A stretch of 64,000 nt of DNA from JALYNX01 sp963749415. GTDB taxonomy: Bacteria; Actinomycetota; Acidimicrobiia; Spongiisociales; ZC4RG35. The stretch spans positions 744,001 to 808,000 of the forward strand of contig CAVVMG010000001.1 of assembly GCA_963749415.1 (NCBI GenBank), written 5' to 3'. Positions 9,099 to 18,694 of the stretch are shown here, one piece after another (positions within the stretch are counted from its first letter, which is position 1; the number at the start of each line of letters is the position of its first letter). Under the pieces are notes generated by a model. The model saw nothing but the letters and a program-made list of their open reading frames with translations, was not told the DNA's origin and did no database searches. The position numbers and the translations under genes were made by a program.

Positions 9099-10312
9099 TG
9101 GGCCTGGAGTTCCGGGCGGTCACGCCCGACGAGTTTCCGACTTTGGTCCGGACCATGGGTCTGGCCTTCCATTTCGACCCCCCGTCCGACGACCATTTCC
9201 GCAACGTTCTCGACTTCGAACGGACCTTCGCTGGATTCGACGGTCCGGAGATGGTGAGCACCGTCTCCGCCTTCTCGCTCCAGATGTCGGTCCCCGGGGC
9301 GGTCTTGCCGTGTGGAGGGACCACCATCGTCTCCGTCGTTCCCACGCATCGCCGACGAGGCGTGTTGCGGTCGATGATGCGACGCCATCTCGACGATGTA
9401 ATCGAGCACGAGGAGCCGATCGCGGCACTCTGGGCATCCGATAGCGCGATCTACGGCCGATTCGGGTTCGGAATGGCCGCTGTCGGCTATCAGGTGAAGG
9501 TTCGACGGGACCACGTCGGGTTCCACCGCGGTGCGCCGGCTTCGGCGCCGGTGAGGGTGATCGAGACCCGCGAGGCGCGGGACCTGCTCGGCCCGTTCTA
9601 CAACCGGATCTGTCCAGCCACGCCGGGCTTCTACGAGCGAACCGCCGCTTGGTGGGAGCACCGGGTGCTCGCCGACGAGGATCACCGTCGCGGTGGGGCA
9701 TCGGCCCATCGGTACGCGGTGGTTGACGGAGCCGACGGCATCGACGGCTACATCCAATACCGGGTGAAGGACGGCTGGGCCGAGGGTCACGGTGCGGGCG
9801 AGGTGCGGGTGAGCGAATTGTTTGGGAGCACCCCGGAGTCGTGGGCCGGGCTCTGGTCGTATGCGTTGCACCAGGATCTCACGGCCGAAATCACTGCCGA
9901 GCGCAGGTCGGGCCAAGACCCGATCTTCGACCTGCTGGCCGGTGTCCGACGCGCCGCTGCCAAACGCTCCGACACCCTGTGGGTGAGGATCATGGACGTC
10001 CCCCGGGCGCTCGCCGGCCGGGCCTATTCGGCGCCGCTCGATGTCGTGATCGAAGTGCGTGACCCCCTTGGGGACTGTGACGGGCGTTATCGGCTCATCG
10101 CCTCCCCGGACGGGGGCGCCGAGTGCGAACCAACCGACGCCGAGCCCGGCATCAGCCTCGACGCCGAGGACCTGGGTGGGATCTACATGGGTCGGTCCCG
10201 GTTGCGAAACCTGTCACACATCGGACGTGTCGACGGGGACCATCAGGTCCTCGCCGCCGCCGACGCCGCCTTCACCTGGGACCCGCAGCCGTGGTGCCCG
10301 GAGGTGTTCTAG
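9098..10312 (+). CDS. Eis-family GNAT N-acetyltransferase
   Basis: The 404-residue protein has the three-part architecture of Eis. It has an N-terminal GNAT domain with the acetyl-CoA loop THRRRGVLRSMM near residues 84-95, a central GNAT-like region, and a C-terminal SCP2-like sterol-carrier domain. IYGRFGFG near 124-131 includes the tyrosine that serves as general acid in mycobacterial Eis, and the protein ends in phenylalanine, as in Eis, where the terminal carboxylate takes part in catalysis. Eis enzymes acetylate lysines on proteins and amines on aminoglycosides. The natural substrate here is unknown. It is translationally coupled to the membrane-anchored protein upstream. Confidence 0.88.
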   Translation: MGLEFRAVTPDEFPTLVRTMGLAFHFDPPSDDHFRNVLDFERTFAGFDGPEMVSTVSAFSLQMSVPGAVLPCGGTTIVSVVPTHRRRGVLRSMMRRHLDDVIEHEEPIAALWASDSAIYGRFGFGMAAVGYQVKVRRDHVGFHRGAPASAPVRVIETREARDLLGPFYNRICPATPGFYERTAAWWEHRVLADEDHRRGGASAHRYAVVDGADGIDGYIQYRVKDGWAEGHGAGEVRVSELFGSTPESWAGLWSYALHQDLTAEITAERRSGQDPIFDLLAGVRRAAAKRSDTLWVRIMDVPRALAGRAYSAPLDVVIEVRDPLGDCDGRYRLIASPDGGAECEPTDAEPGISLDAEDLGGIYMGRSRLRNLSHIGRVDGDHQVLAAADAAFTWDPQPWCPEVF

Positions 10313-10315
10313 GCC

Positions 10316-11215
10316 TCAATAGCACTGGAGGACCATCCAGGCCGCATCCCAATCGCGGCGCCGGATCGCGTCCTCGGTCATCCAGAAATAGAGCCGGCCG
10401 CCATCACCCCACATCATCCGCGCGTCCGGATCAGAGTCGACCTGGAGCAACAACTGCCAATCAGCTGCCCCCGGTCTGAGCTCGATCGCCCGCGGGTCGT
10501 CGTAGCCAGAAGTGTCTCCGGCGTACAGCCCATTGGACACCAATTGGCACTCCAGTCGCATATCACCCTGAATCGTGTCGGGATGCCCCAGCATGCGATG
10601 AGCCAGCGGGTCGGTGCGTTCTGTGGCCTCGACAAAGGCCAGTTGCTCGTCGGGCGACATGCCGAGCGCTTCCAGCTCGTCCGACTCGAAGTCGACGTGG
10701 CTGACCTCGATGGCAGGGACCAGGCGAACTGCTCGGTACCGGGCCGCTTTCGGGACCCCGTCAGGGATGGCCCGCGTACTGAGGGTCTCTTCCGGCCCGG
10801 ACCACACGACACGCCAGGCGCCACGCTCCGCCGGGTCAAACCCCCACACCCTCTGCTCCGGTTCATGGAAGAAGGAGAGCAGGCCCGCCCCGGGAAGGCC
10901 CGAGTCGGGTATGGCCGGCATCTCGTCCAGGGCGATCTGGGCGACGAAAGCGAGGGGCACCCCTCTCCATTCCGGCCATGCGCTGCCTTCGGGGAGGTCG
11001 GGCCCCCCGCCGAGGCGGCTCTTCCCTATAGGGATCGCGCCCTGATCATCGAATGGTTGGGTGCGGAGACGGACGGACTGGAGGTCGAGGGCGACCAGCT
11101 GATCCGCCCACCGGCCGAGACCGGCTCGTTCCAGCTGCTCCCGGAAGTCCGGGGGGTCGACCTCACTCTCCGCGTCGTTGTTTGGTCGTCTCTTCAGCCA
11201 GTCAAACCAACCCAT
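10316..11215 (-). CDS. DUF1963 (YwqG-like) protein
   Basis: The 299-residue protein matches the DUF1963 family, which includes YwqG of Bacillus. Visible hallmarks are KSRLGGGPDLPEG near 64-76, the LAFVAQIALDEMP block, GLLSFFHEP, and the C-terminal LLLQVDSD...WGDGGRLYFW pattern. No biochemical role is established for the family, and the protein appears soluble and cytoplasmic. The gene converges on the acetyltransferase with a 3-nt gap. It lies downstream of glnA on the same strand, about 40 nt beyond the glnA stop, so read-through from glnA is possible. Confidence 0.82.
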   Translation of the reverse strand: MGWFDWLKRRPNNDAESEVDPPDFREQLERAGLGRWADQLVALDLQSVRLRTQPFDDQGAIPIGKSRLGGGPDLPEGSAWPEWRGVPLAFVAQIALDEMPAIPDSGLPGAGLLSFFHEPEQRVWGFDPAERGAWRVVWSGPEETLSTRAIPDGVPKAARYRAVRLVPAIEVSHVDFESDELEALGMSPDEQLAFVEATERTDPLAHRMLGHPDTIQGDMRLECQLVSNGLYAGDTSGYDDPRAIELRPGAADWQLLLQVDSDPDARMMWGDGGRLYFWMTEDAIRRRDWDAAWMVLQCY

Positions 11216-11256
11216 CGGAGTGAGCAGGCTATCCGGCTACCTCCGGACGTTCGGCT

Positions 11257-12681
11257 CTAGATGTCGTAGTAGAGGTGGAACTCGTAGGGATGGGGCCGGA
11301 GGCGGACCGGGTCCACTTCGTGCTCGATCTTGTAGTCGATCCAGGCCTGGATCAGCCCTTCGGTGAACACCCCGCCGGCGAGCAGGAACTCGTGATCCGC
11401 TTCTAGGGCAGCCAACGCCTCGGGGAGGCTCCCCGGGACCGAAGGCAGACCGGCAAGCTCCGCCGGGGGAAGGTCGTAGATGTCCTTGTCCACCGGCTCG
11501 TGGGGCTCGATCCGGTTCTGCACCCCATCCAATCCCGCGAGCAACATCGCCGCGAACGACAGATACGGGTTGCACGAAGGGTCGGGACAGCGAAACTCGA
11601 GCCGCTTCGCCGCCGGCGCCTGGGAGTACTGGGGGATTCGGATCGCAGCCGACCGGTTCCGGCTCGAGTACACCAGGTTGACCGGGGCCTCATATCCGGG
11701 CACCAGGCGGTGGTAGCTGTTGGTGGTCGGTGCGGCGAACGCCAGGATCGCGGCTGCGTGCTTGAGCAGACCGCCGACATACCAACGCGCCATGTCGGAG
11801 AGCCCGGCATACCCGGACTCATCGAAGAACAGCGGCTCGCCGTCCTTCCACAACGACTGGTGGGTATGCATCCCTGACCCGTTGTCCTCGAAGATCGGCT
11901 TGGGCATGAAGGTGACGGTTTTGTTCGCCTGCCAGGCCGTGTTCTTCACGATGTACTTGTAGAGGGTCACGTTGTCGGCAGTGCGGAGCAGGGTGTCGTA
12001 CCGCATGTCGATCTCGGCCTGGCCGGCGGTGCCGACCTCGTGGTGCTGGACCTCGATCTGGATCCCGGCCGCCTCCAGGTTTGCGGTCATCTCCGAGCGC
12101 AGGTCCTGGAAATGGTCGGTGGGCGGGACCGGGAAGTAGCCCTCCTTGTACCGGGGCTTGTATCCCAGGTTGCCGTCCTCTTCGTAGGCGCCACTGTTCC
12201 AGGACCCCTCGACCGAGTCGACGTAGTAGAAGCCCGAGAACTGGTTCTGGCCGTACCGAACGTCGTCGAAGATGTAGAACTCGGCCTCCGGGCCCCAATA
12301 GGAAGTGTCGGCGATCCCGGTGCTGACGAGATAGTCCTCGGCCTTCTTCGCCACATACCGCGGGTCGCGCTCATAGGGCGCGCCGGTGATCGGATCGTTG
12401 ACGAAGCAGTAGAGGATGAGCGTCTTCCGCTCCCGGAAAACGTCGTCGATCGCGGTCGTTGGGTCCGGGATCAGGAGCATGTCCGACTCCTGGATCTGTT
12501 GGAAACCCCGGATCGAGGAGCCATCGAAGCCGAATCCGGCCTCGAAGGAATCCTCGGTCAGCTCACGAGCCGGCACCGTGAAGTGCTGGACCTGACCGGG
12601 AAGGTCGCAGAATCGAAGATCGACGAATTCGTACCCCTCGCTCTTGACGAGGGACAAGACGTCACCTGGCGTCTTGGTCAC
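11257..12681 (-). CDS. glnA: Glutamine synthetase, type I
   Basis: The 474-residue enzyme makes glutamine from glutamate, ammonia and ATP in the cytoplasm as a dodecamer. GSI signatures are present: FDGSSIRGF near residues 50-58, the EAEFYIFDD metal-binding block near 130, [19 protein letters not shown] near 260-278 and [13 protein letters not shown] further on. [12 protein letters not shown] near 400 carries the tyrosine that is adenylylated in the beta subtype, so activity is probably controlled by covalent modification. The GTG start at 12681 is supported by an AAAGGAGG ribosome site (12686-12693 on the plus strand as its complement) four bases upstream. Glutamine feeds purF, purL and other steps of the nearby purine genes. 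Confidence 0.97.
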   Translation of the reverse strand: MTKTPGDVLSLVKSEGYEFVDLRFCDLPGQVQHFTVPARELTEDSFEAGFGFDGSSIRGFQQIQESDMLLIPDPTTAIDDVFRERKTLILYCFVNDPITGAPYERDPRYVAKKAEDYLVSTGIADTSYWGPEAEFYIFDDVRYGQNQFSGFYYVDSVEGSWNSGAYEEDGNLGYKPRYKEGYFPVPPTDHFQDLRSEMTANLEAAGIQIEVQHHEVGTAGQAEIDMRYDTLLRTADNVTLYKYIVKNTAWQANKTVTFMPKPIFEDNGSGMHTHQSLWKDGEPLFFDESGYAGLSDMARWYVGGLLKHAAAILAFAAPTTNSYHRLVPGYEAPVNLVYSSRNRSAAIRIPQYSQAPAAKRLEFRCPDPSCNPYLSFAAMLLAGLDGVQNRIEPHEPVDKDIYDLPPAELAGLPSVPGSLPEALAALEADHEFLLAGGVFTEGLIQAWIDYKIEHEVDPVRLRPHPYEFHLYYDI

Positions 12682-12710
12682 AGGGCCTCCTTTGAGTCCA
12701 ATAGTCGTGA

Positions 12711-12729
12711 ACGGATGCGTTGTATCCGT
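12711..12729. promoter_or_regulatory. Inverted repeat ACGGAT-N7-ATCCGT upstream of glnA
   Basis: Two six-base arms, 12711-12716 and 12724-12729, form a perfect inverted repeat about 30 nt upstream of the glnA start. A second small hairpin, ACGCTG-TGTTT-CAGCGT, lies at 12761-12777. Either could be an operator for a nitrogen regulator. The arms do not exactly match a GlnR box that I can recall, so the regulator is unassigned. Confidence 0.35.
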
Positions 12730-12784
12730 GACGGGTTTCCCGGCGGTTGCGGAAATGTGAACGCTGTGTTTCAGCGTCCAATTG

Positions 12785-12878
12785 GCGGCGGACTTTGCCC
12801 GAGGCCACCTCCAAGTCTTTGCAGAATCCGAGCGCTCGCAACGCTACGGCCTCGGGCAAACAGACGCCGGTCCGCCGC
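12785..12878 (+). repeat. Large interrupted inverted repeat in the purA leader
   Basis: Bases 12794-12806 pair perfectly with 12848-12860 (13 bp). The pairing resumes for 9 bp between 12785-12793 and 12870-12878 after a 9-nt bulge on the right arm (12861-12869). The loop contains a 10-bp palindrome, CGAGCGCTCG, at 12829-12838. The structure ends 41 nt before the purA ATG in the glnA-purA divergent region. If transcribed, it would be a long stem suitable for attenuation. It could equally be a degenerate mobile-element remnant. Confidence 0.5.
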
Positions 12879-12919
12879 AGCCACCGCCGCGCTTTCCCCT
12901 ACTACCGTCCCGCCACGTC

Positions 12920-14196
12920 ATGCCAGCCACCGTAGTCCTGGGCGCCCAGTGGGGCGACGAGGGTAAGGGGCGGGTTGTCGACTATTTCGCGGAGTCCGCC
13001 GACTTCGTCGTTCGCTTCCAGGGCGGGAACAACGCCGGCCACACGATCGTCGTGGGTGACCAGCGCCTCGCGCTCTCCCTGATCCCGTCCGGCATCCTCT
13101 ATCCGCATTGCACCCCGGTCATCGCGTCCGGAACCGTGATCGACCCCAAGGTGCTCCTCGACGAGATGGACATGGTCGCCGCCCGTGGCCTCGACCCGTC
13201 CCGAGTGCGGATCTCGTCCAACGCCCATCTGATCATGCCCTATCACCGCAAGCTGGATGCGATGATCGAGCGCTTCCTGGGAAAGAACCAGATCGGGACC
13301 ACGAAGCGCGGCATCGGGCCCGCCTACACCGACAAGTACGCCCGGGTCGGGATCCGGGTCCAGGACCTGTTCGACGCCAAGATCTTCCGGGAGAAGGTCA
13401 GGGCTGCCCTCGACGAGAAGAATCGGATCCTTCCCCGGATCTACAACAGCCTTCCCATGGACGCGGATGAGATCGTTGCCGAATACCTCGGCATACGCGG
13501 AACGGCTCGAGAAGCACGTCACCGACACCTCGTTGCTGATCTGGGAGGGGCTCGAGGCCGGCAAGCAGGTGCTTTTCGAAGGGGCGCAGGGGACGCTGCT
13601 CGACATCGACCATGGCACCTATCCGTTCGTCACCTCCTCGAGCCCTTCGGCAGGCGGGGCGGTGGTCGGCTCCGGGTATCGGTCCCAAGGCGATTGGTGA
13701 GGTGATCGGGGTGGCCAAGGCGTACATCTCGAGGGTGGGCACCGGGCCGTTCCCCACCGAGCTCAATGATGACATCGGCGACCGGATGATCGAGCTCGGT
13801 GGTGAGTACGGGACCGTCACCGGGCGACGCAGGCGATGCGGCTGGCTCGATCTGGTTGCTCTCCGATACTCGGCCCGGGTCAACACCTTCACCAAGCTGT
13901 TCCTCACCAAGATGGACATCCTCTCCGCCTTCGAGACGATCAAGGTCGCCGTCGCCTACCGGAGCCAGGGGGAGCGACACCTCCATTTCCCCTCTCAGCA
14001 GAGTGTGCTCTATCACTGCGAGCCCGAGTACGAGGAGCTGGCGGGATGGGGGCAGGACATCACCGGGGTCCGCTCGTTTCGAGACCTACCCGCCCCGGCA
14101 CGGGCCTACGTGGAGTACATCCAGGACTCAGTCCGGGTGCCGGTCGGATGGGTATCGGTGGGCCCCGAGCGCAGTCAGCTCATCGCTGTGCAGTGA
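12920..14196 (+). CDS. purA: Adenylosuccinate synthetase (interrupted by two single-base insertions)
   Basis: PurA joins IMP and aspartate using GTP, the first committed step to AMP. The N-terminus from the ATG at 12920 shows the P-loop-like QWGDEGKG (residues 10-17) and [17 protein letters not shown] appears near 130. The frame then shifts at about 13493, where an extra A turns the expected YLGYAERL into a different frame, and again at about 13677, where an extra T disrupts GSGIGP. Removing both bases gives a continuous protein of about 424 residues, the normal length, ending in the expected [15 protein letters not shown] tail. An essential housekeeping gene with two nearby +1 shifts points to sequencing error rather than a pseudogene. 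Its stop overlaps the purD start. Confidence 0.93.
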
Positions 14197-15411
14197 GAGC
14201 CCTCCTCATCGGGAGCGGGGGCCGGGAGCACGCCCTGGGTTGGAAGCTGGCCCAATCGCCGCGGGTCGACGAGCTGATCTCGATCCCCGGCAACCCGGGG
14301 CTGGCCCAGCTCGGGCCGGTGGTCGAGGGAATCTCTCTCGAAGACGTAGGTGCCATCGCGGCCATGGCCCGACTACAGAAGATCGACCTCGCGGTGGTGG
14401 GGCCGGAAGGCCCGTTGGCGGCCGGGGTCGTCGATGCCTTGACCGGTCTCGGTGTCCCCGTGTTCGGCCCAACCCGCGCCGCAGCCCGGCTCGAGGCCTC
14501 GAAGACCTACGCCAAGGAAGTCATGGCCCGAGCGGGAGTGGAGACTGCGGGCTCGGTCACCTTCACCGACACCGCCAGCGCCAAGGATCATCTGGATCGA
14601 GCGACCGGCCCGTACGTGGTCAAGGCCGACGGGCTGGCCGCGGGCAAGGGAGTCCTGGTCACCGACTCGCGCTCCGAGGCCATGGCGTGGGCGGGTCAGT
14701 GGCTCTCCTCGGGCCCCGTGGTGGTGGAGGAGTTCCTGGAGGGGCCCGAGGTCAGTGTGTTCGCGGTATGCACCGACCGCGGTGCGGTCCCTCTGGAGCC
14801 CGCCCGGGATTACAAGCGGCTACTCGATGGCGATCGCGGGCCAAACACCGGCGGGATGGGCGCCTACTCCCCGGTGAGCGACCTCCCCTCCGGTCTTATG
14901 GCCGAGACGATGCGCGATGTCATCGAGCCGACGCTGGCTCAAATGGCCGAGGAAGGAAACGCATTTCGAGGCTTCCTCTATGCGGGGCTGGTGCTCACGC
15001 CTCGAGGCTCTCGGGTGCTCGAGTTCAACGTCCGTCTCGGGGATCCCGAGACCCAGGCCGTCCTCCCCCGCTTGGAGAACGACCTCGTAGAGGTCCTCGA
15101 AGGGGCCGTCCCGGTGTGGTCGGAGACGGCAACGGTCGCTGTGGTCCTGGCAGCCGAGGGTTATCCGGAGTCGCCGGTGAAAGGTGCCGGCATCAATGGC
15201 CTGGGCTCCATCGGCTCTGACGTGCTCCTGTTTCACGCCGGGACCCGTGCCGAGGGCCGCCAGGTATTGGTAGACGGAGGCCGGGTACTGAGCGTGGTCG
15301 GATTGGGTCCCGACGTCACGACCGCGCGGGAGCGTGCCTATCGGTCGGTCGGCGGGATCAATTGGCGCGCGCATGCAGTTTCGAACCGACATCGGGGTGG
15401 ATCAGTCGTAG
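14193..15411 (+). CDS. purD: Phosphoribosylamine-glycine ligase, GAR synthetase (frameshift near C-terminus)
   Basis: PurD ligates glycine to phosphoribosylamine with ATP, the second step of de novo purine synthesis. GSGGREHAL lies at residues 7-15, the ATP-grasp region includes VKADGLAAGKGV near 148-159, and the metal-binding LEFNVRLGDPETQ is near 275. The start is a GTG at 14193 that overlaps the purA stop by four bases (GTGA). The last residues are out of frame as written. One extra base in the alternating CG run at 15366-15372 hides the family-typical tail FRTDIG. The restored stop is the TAG at 15409, while the uncorrected frame runs to 15449. The restored end overlaps the convergent alkB-like gene by ten bases. 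Confidence 0.93.
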
Positions 15412-16004
15412 GAGTGGCGGAACATCAGGGCGATCCGGGGTGGAGCTGAGGCGACCTTGGGAACCGTGTGCTCCCAGTCCCGCTGAGAGGCGCCACCCAT
15501 CACCACCAAGTCGCCGCCACCCAGTTCGAACGCCCGCGAAGGACCGCCGCCCCGGGGTCGAATCAAGAAGCGACGGGGACCACCCAAGGAGACCGTCGCC
15601 ACGATCGAATGCGGCAGCTCCCGGGCGATGCGGTCGCCGTGCCAGGCCACGGAGTCGGCGCCGATGCGGTACCACCCGGCACTGACCCGGTCCATCGGGA
15701 TCTGGTAGCGGTCGGAGAGGATGGACACCATCGAATCCAGGACCGGATGCGACCCGGCGTCGACCTGGCCGACCAGCCTCGGCGTGCGCACCATCTTGTC
15801 GTACATCCGCACCTCGGGCTGCTCCCACTCCACGGTTTCGGCGAGGAAATCGAAGAGACGGGCGTCACCGGCCAGCCAGCCGGGGGCGTAGTCGATCCAG
15901 CTCAGTGGGTCGAGGTCGATCCGCTCCATGCTGGAGAAATCGGGGTCTGGGGCCGGTTCTCGGTCCCCGAAAAGGGATGGTTGGATCGCATCGTAGGCGA
16001 ACAT
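15402..16004 (-). CDS. AlkB-like 2-oxoglutarate/Fe(II)-dependent DNA dealkylase
   Basis: The 200-residue protein is a 2OG-Fe(II) oxygenase of the AlkB group, which removes methyl and etheno lesions from DNA or RNA by oxidation. The iron triad is visible as HGD in AWHGDRIA near residue 120 and the distal histidine in DWEHTVPKV near 177. The 2-oxoglutarate-binding arginines lie in PPRIALMFRHSYD at the very end. Homologs of this size act on DNA, and some have other targets. It converges on purD, sharing stop-region bases. It is one of three alkylation-repair-type genes within 21 kb. Confidence 0.88.
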   Translation of the reverse strand: MFAYDAIQPSLFGDREPAPDPDFSSMERIDLDPLSWIDYAPGWLAGDARLFDFLAETVEWEQPEVRMYDKMVRTPRLVGQVDAGSHPVLDSMVSILSDRYQIPMDRVSAGWYRIGADSVAWHGDRIARELPHSIVATVSLGGPRRFLIRPRGGGPSRAFELGGGDLVVMGGASQRDWEHTVPKVASAPPRIALMFRHSYD

Positions 16005-16034
16005 GTGTTCGATGATACCACCCGACCGGCGCTG

Positions 16035-16625
16035 TCAGTCTTGAAATACCTTCTGCATGTGCGTCGCAAAGGCCGCGTAGGCGGCGGCGACGGTCACGAG
16101 AAGGATTAGAGCTCGTGTTGCTAGACGGCGCCCCGGGGACCCCGTCCTGCCGTCCAAGTGTGCAGTTGTCTGGAAGCCACGCCAGGCAAAAACGCCGGAA
16201 AGCGATAACCCGAAGACTAGATACGCCATTGCTGTGATCAAGCCGCCGTCAATGAATGGTGGAGCGAGAACTAACCCGTCGCCGGTCTCGCTCACTGCGC
16301 CTAGATAGGGAAGGTTGGCCAGGAACAGGAATGCGGCGAGTGCCACGGACATCAGGGCCAGCAACAGATTGGTGACTCGGTCTCGGGTCACGGGGCCCTT
16401 GCTCGCGAACACCCAGGTGCTTCCGAGCTCGAAGAATGTGATGGCAACGGATGTCGCGGCCCACACGATGTAGAAGGTCGTCGGCAGATTCTGGTACGGC
16501 ACATTGGAGATCCAGTCGTCTGCGAGCCTGGGAACAGCAAGGCCCACGGCCACCGCGGTCATCGCCCATGCCACGGACTGCGGTCTGGTTTCTGGCTCAA
16601 CAGCGACGACAGGCGATGCGCTCAT
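16035..16625 (-). CDS. Small integral membrane protein, unknown function
   Basis: The 196-residue product has about four predicted membrane helices: near residues 17-33, 48-70, 84-106 and 127-148, with a possible fifth at 170-190. I recognise no family signature. Its base composition is visibly lower in GC than the flanking pur genes (a sample 60-base line at 16201 is 50 percent GC against about 63 percent in purD), which hints at different ancestry. It is a single gene, 30 nt upstream of the alkB-like gene on the same strand. Function unassigned. Confidence 0.65.
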   Translation of the reverse strand: MSASPVVAVEPETRPQSVAWAMTAVAVGLAVPRLADDWISNVPYQNLPTTFYIVWAATSVAITFFELGSTWVFASKGPVTRDRVTNLLLALMSVALAAFLFLANLPYLGAVSETGDGLVLAPPFIDGGLITAMAYLVFGLSLSGVFAWRGFQTTAHLDGRTGSPGRRLATRALILLVTVAAAYAAFATHMQKVFQD

Positions 16626-16718
16626 CGCCCCCTCAAGCTAGCGGCGACTGCGATCCGGCCACGGGTGCCGGTGGCCGGTGCTGGCCGCCCAACAAGCTAC
16701 CGAGGATCCCCAGCTCTC

Positions 16719-18116
16719 CTATCCGCCGCCCTTCGGCCCATCGTCTCGTTCCCTGACCTCTCCCTTCCCATGATCGGCGTCACGTTCGCCGAAAGCGGCG
16801 TCCCAGCTCGGCGGCATCACCTGGAACGGGAGCAGGTCCAATGCCGGTCGCACTGTGTGGCGGTACACCGGTTTGACCGCGTCCACCAGCAGGTACCCGC
16901 AGAGGACCCCGACCGCGATCGCGATCATCGCGCCCACCGTGCCCAGGAAGTCCTGGACTCCGAGCATCGGGCCCGACGCGATGTACTCGGTCACCCCGAT
17001 CAGGCCCAGAGCGCCCGGGACCAACAGCCAGAACCCGGGAAGAAAAGACACCAGGGCTGGCGGACCGAAGCGAGTCCGCTCCACCAATCGAGCGGTGGGA
17101 GTCATGGCGAGCGCACCAATGAACCCGCCGACGTAGCCGCCGAAGAGAGCGCTGCCCACCTGCTGACCGACAAAGGCCGCGAGTAGAACGAGGAAGAGCC
17201 CAGGCAGCGAGCCCGACGGGGCCGAGTGGTAGACGGCGACTCCGATACCGAATACGACCACGCCCAACCACGGCGCCCACCAGCCGATCAGATTCTGTGG
17301 TTCGTTCACCAGGACCTCGGCGGAGGGAAGGCCGAATGCCTCGGCGGCGCTCACGATTCCGAAAGCGAGCAACACCAGTTGCAATGCCCCTGAGACGAGT
17401 CGGCTGGCCCCGGTCACCATCTGCGCCGCCGAGAGCTCGATCACCGACATGGTGAGAGCAGCACCGGGAAGGAATGTGACCAGTGGAGGGATCATGGTCC
17501 TCAGGTTGGCGTTGGCCCATCCCTGGTTGGCGAGAAGAAAGGTGAGCGCCGACACGATGAAGGCCGCGGCGACGGGCATCAAGGTCTGCGCCGGGACCCA
17601 ACGGGCGCCGATCAGCTTCAGGACGCCGACCACCAGGCCAAATAGGGCAGCCAGGGCGATATCCGACCAGGTCGGCTGGAGGATGAGGCACAACCCGACA
17701 GTGAGCACCACGTGCCCGGCCAGCGTGAACAGCGTGCGGTACTGCGATGGTCGGCTGATCACTTCCAGGACCTGTCGGCTGCCTTCGGCAGGATCGATCT
17801 CGGCTCGAGTAGCCCGTTTCAGAATGGCGAACAGCGCAGAGGTCTGATCGAGTCGGAGAACGCCCCTCAGCTGCGGGGTGGGTTCCAATGTCGCGGGCCG
17901 TCCCGGATCGAGCGCGACCACCAGGAACGTAGGGAGAACTGCGAACCGCGCATTGGTAGCCCCGTAGGCCGCAGCCACCGCCTGGAGATGGTCCTGCACC
18001 TCGTTGACCGCTTCGCCGGCGGCGGTGAGGGCGCTACCCAGGTAGAGGAGGAACTGCTGTAACGCCTCCTCGTTAGGAGCATCGGGTGGCTGGCGGTCTT
18101 GCTGGAGCTCGGCCAC
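16719..18116 (-). CDS. Threonine/serine exporter family membrane protein (ThrE-like)
   Basis: The 465-residue protein combines the two parts of the ThrE family. The N-terminal ThrE (DUF1212) half spans about residues 20-290, with a soluble start followed by paired membrane helices. The C-terminal ThrE_2 (DUF3815) half has four to five helices. About ten membrane spans are visible in total. ThrE of Corynebacterium exports threonine and serine by proton antiport, and the true substrate of this homolog is unknown. I place the start at the GTG at 18116 (VAELQQDRQ), because longer readings would run into divergent purE. The hydrophilic C-terminus is rich in D, E, G and K. Confidence 0.85.
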   Translation of the reverse strand: MAELQQDRQPPDAPNEEALQQFLLYLGSALTAAGEAVNEVQDHLQAVAAAYGATNARFAVLPTFLVVALDPGRPATLEPTPQLRGVLRLDQTSALFAILKRATRAEIDPAEGSRQVLEVISRPSQYRTLFTLAGHVVLTVGLCLILQPTWSDIALAALFGLVVGVLKLIGARWVPAQTLMPVAAAFIVSALTFLLANQGWANANLRTMIPPLVTFLPGAALTMSVIELSAAQMVTGASRLVSGALQLVLLAFGIVSAAEAFGLPSAEVLVNEPQNLIGWWAPWLGVVVFGIGVAVYHSAPSGSLPGLFLVLLAAFVGQQVGSALFGGYVGGFIGALAMTPTARLVERTRFGPPALVSFLPGFWLLVPGALGLIGVTEYIASGPMLGVQDFLGTVGAMIAIAVGVLCGYLLVDAVKPVYRHTVRPALDLLPFQVMPPSWDAAFGERDADHGKGEVRERDDGPKGGG

Positions 18117-18197
18117 CGAATGATCATGCCAGGCGGGGGTCTGGCATGTCCGACTCTTCGGGCTGGCGGGCGATCTCGTTCGGTTACCGTGCCCGCC

Positions 18198-18662
18198 ATG
18201 CTGCACAAGGTCGCCATCGTCATGGGGTCGGGAACGGACCGGCCGGTGATGGAGAAGGCGGGCGCGGTCCTCGAGCAGTTCGGGATCGAGCACGACACCC
18301 GGGTTCTGTCGGCCCATAAGACCCCGGATCAGGCGATCGATTTCGCGGCGAATGCCGCCAACAACGGCTTCGAGGTGATCATCGCCGGTGCTGGGAAAGC
18401 GGCCCACCTTGCAGGGGTCATGGCCGCAAAGTCGTTGCTACCCGTCATAGGAGTCCCACTGAACGCCTCGCTGGACGGGCTGGACTCGCTCCTCGCCACG
18501 GTGCAGATGCCCACCGGGATCCCGGTCGCCACCGTGGCCATCGATGGCGCCCACAACGCCGCCTTGCTCGCGGTTGCGATCCTCGCCATCAACGACCCTG
18601 AATTGCAGGAGAAGCTGGCCGCCTACCGGGCCGAGCTCGCCGAGAAGACCCTCGCCGGGTAG
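18198..18662 (+). CDS. purE: N5-carboxyaminoimidazole ribonucleotide mutase
   Basis: PurE converts N5-CAIR to CAIR in purine synthesis. The 154-residue protein has the class I signature [13 protein letters not shown] at residues 8-20, [10 protein letters not shown] with the conserved histidine near 42-51, and [14 protein letters not shown] near 71-84. These blocks form the substrate pocket of the octamer. The ATG at 18198 lies just ahead of [10 protein letters not shown] and 81 nt from the divergent ThrE-like start. No purK is present in the window, so the ATP-dependent carboxylation partner must be encoded elsewhere. Confidence 0.95.
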   Translation: MLHKVAIVMGSGTDRPVMEKAGAVLEQFGIEHDTRVLSAHKTPDQAIDFAANAANNGFEVIIAGAGKAAHLAGVMAAKSLLPVIGVPLNASLDGLDSLLATVQMPTGIPVATVAIDGAHNAALLAVAILAINDPELQEKLAAYRAELAEKTLAG

Positions 18663-18694
18663 AGGTACGCCGTTGCCGATACCATTCGCTCCAC

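Noticed and set aside
12040..12966. A 308-codon open frame on the plus strand covering part of glnA and the intergenic region
   Set aside because: It is antisense to glutamine synthetase and also covers the purA leader and start. There is no recognisable protein.
13490..13680. Programmed ribosomal frameshifting in purA
   Set aside because: Two shifts of the same sign occur without slippery heptamers or a following pseudoknot, and similar single-base changes occur in many unrelated genes of the window. Sequence error explains them better.
13799..15220. A 473-codon open frame overlapping purA and purD
   Set aside because: It is an out-of-frame reading of purD, which has a full set of GAR synthetase motifs in its own frame.
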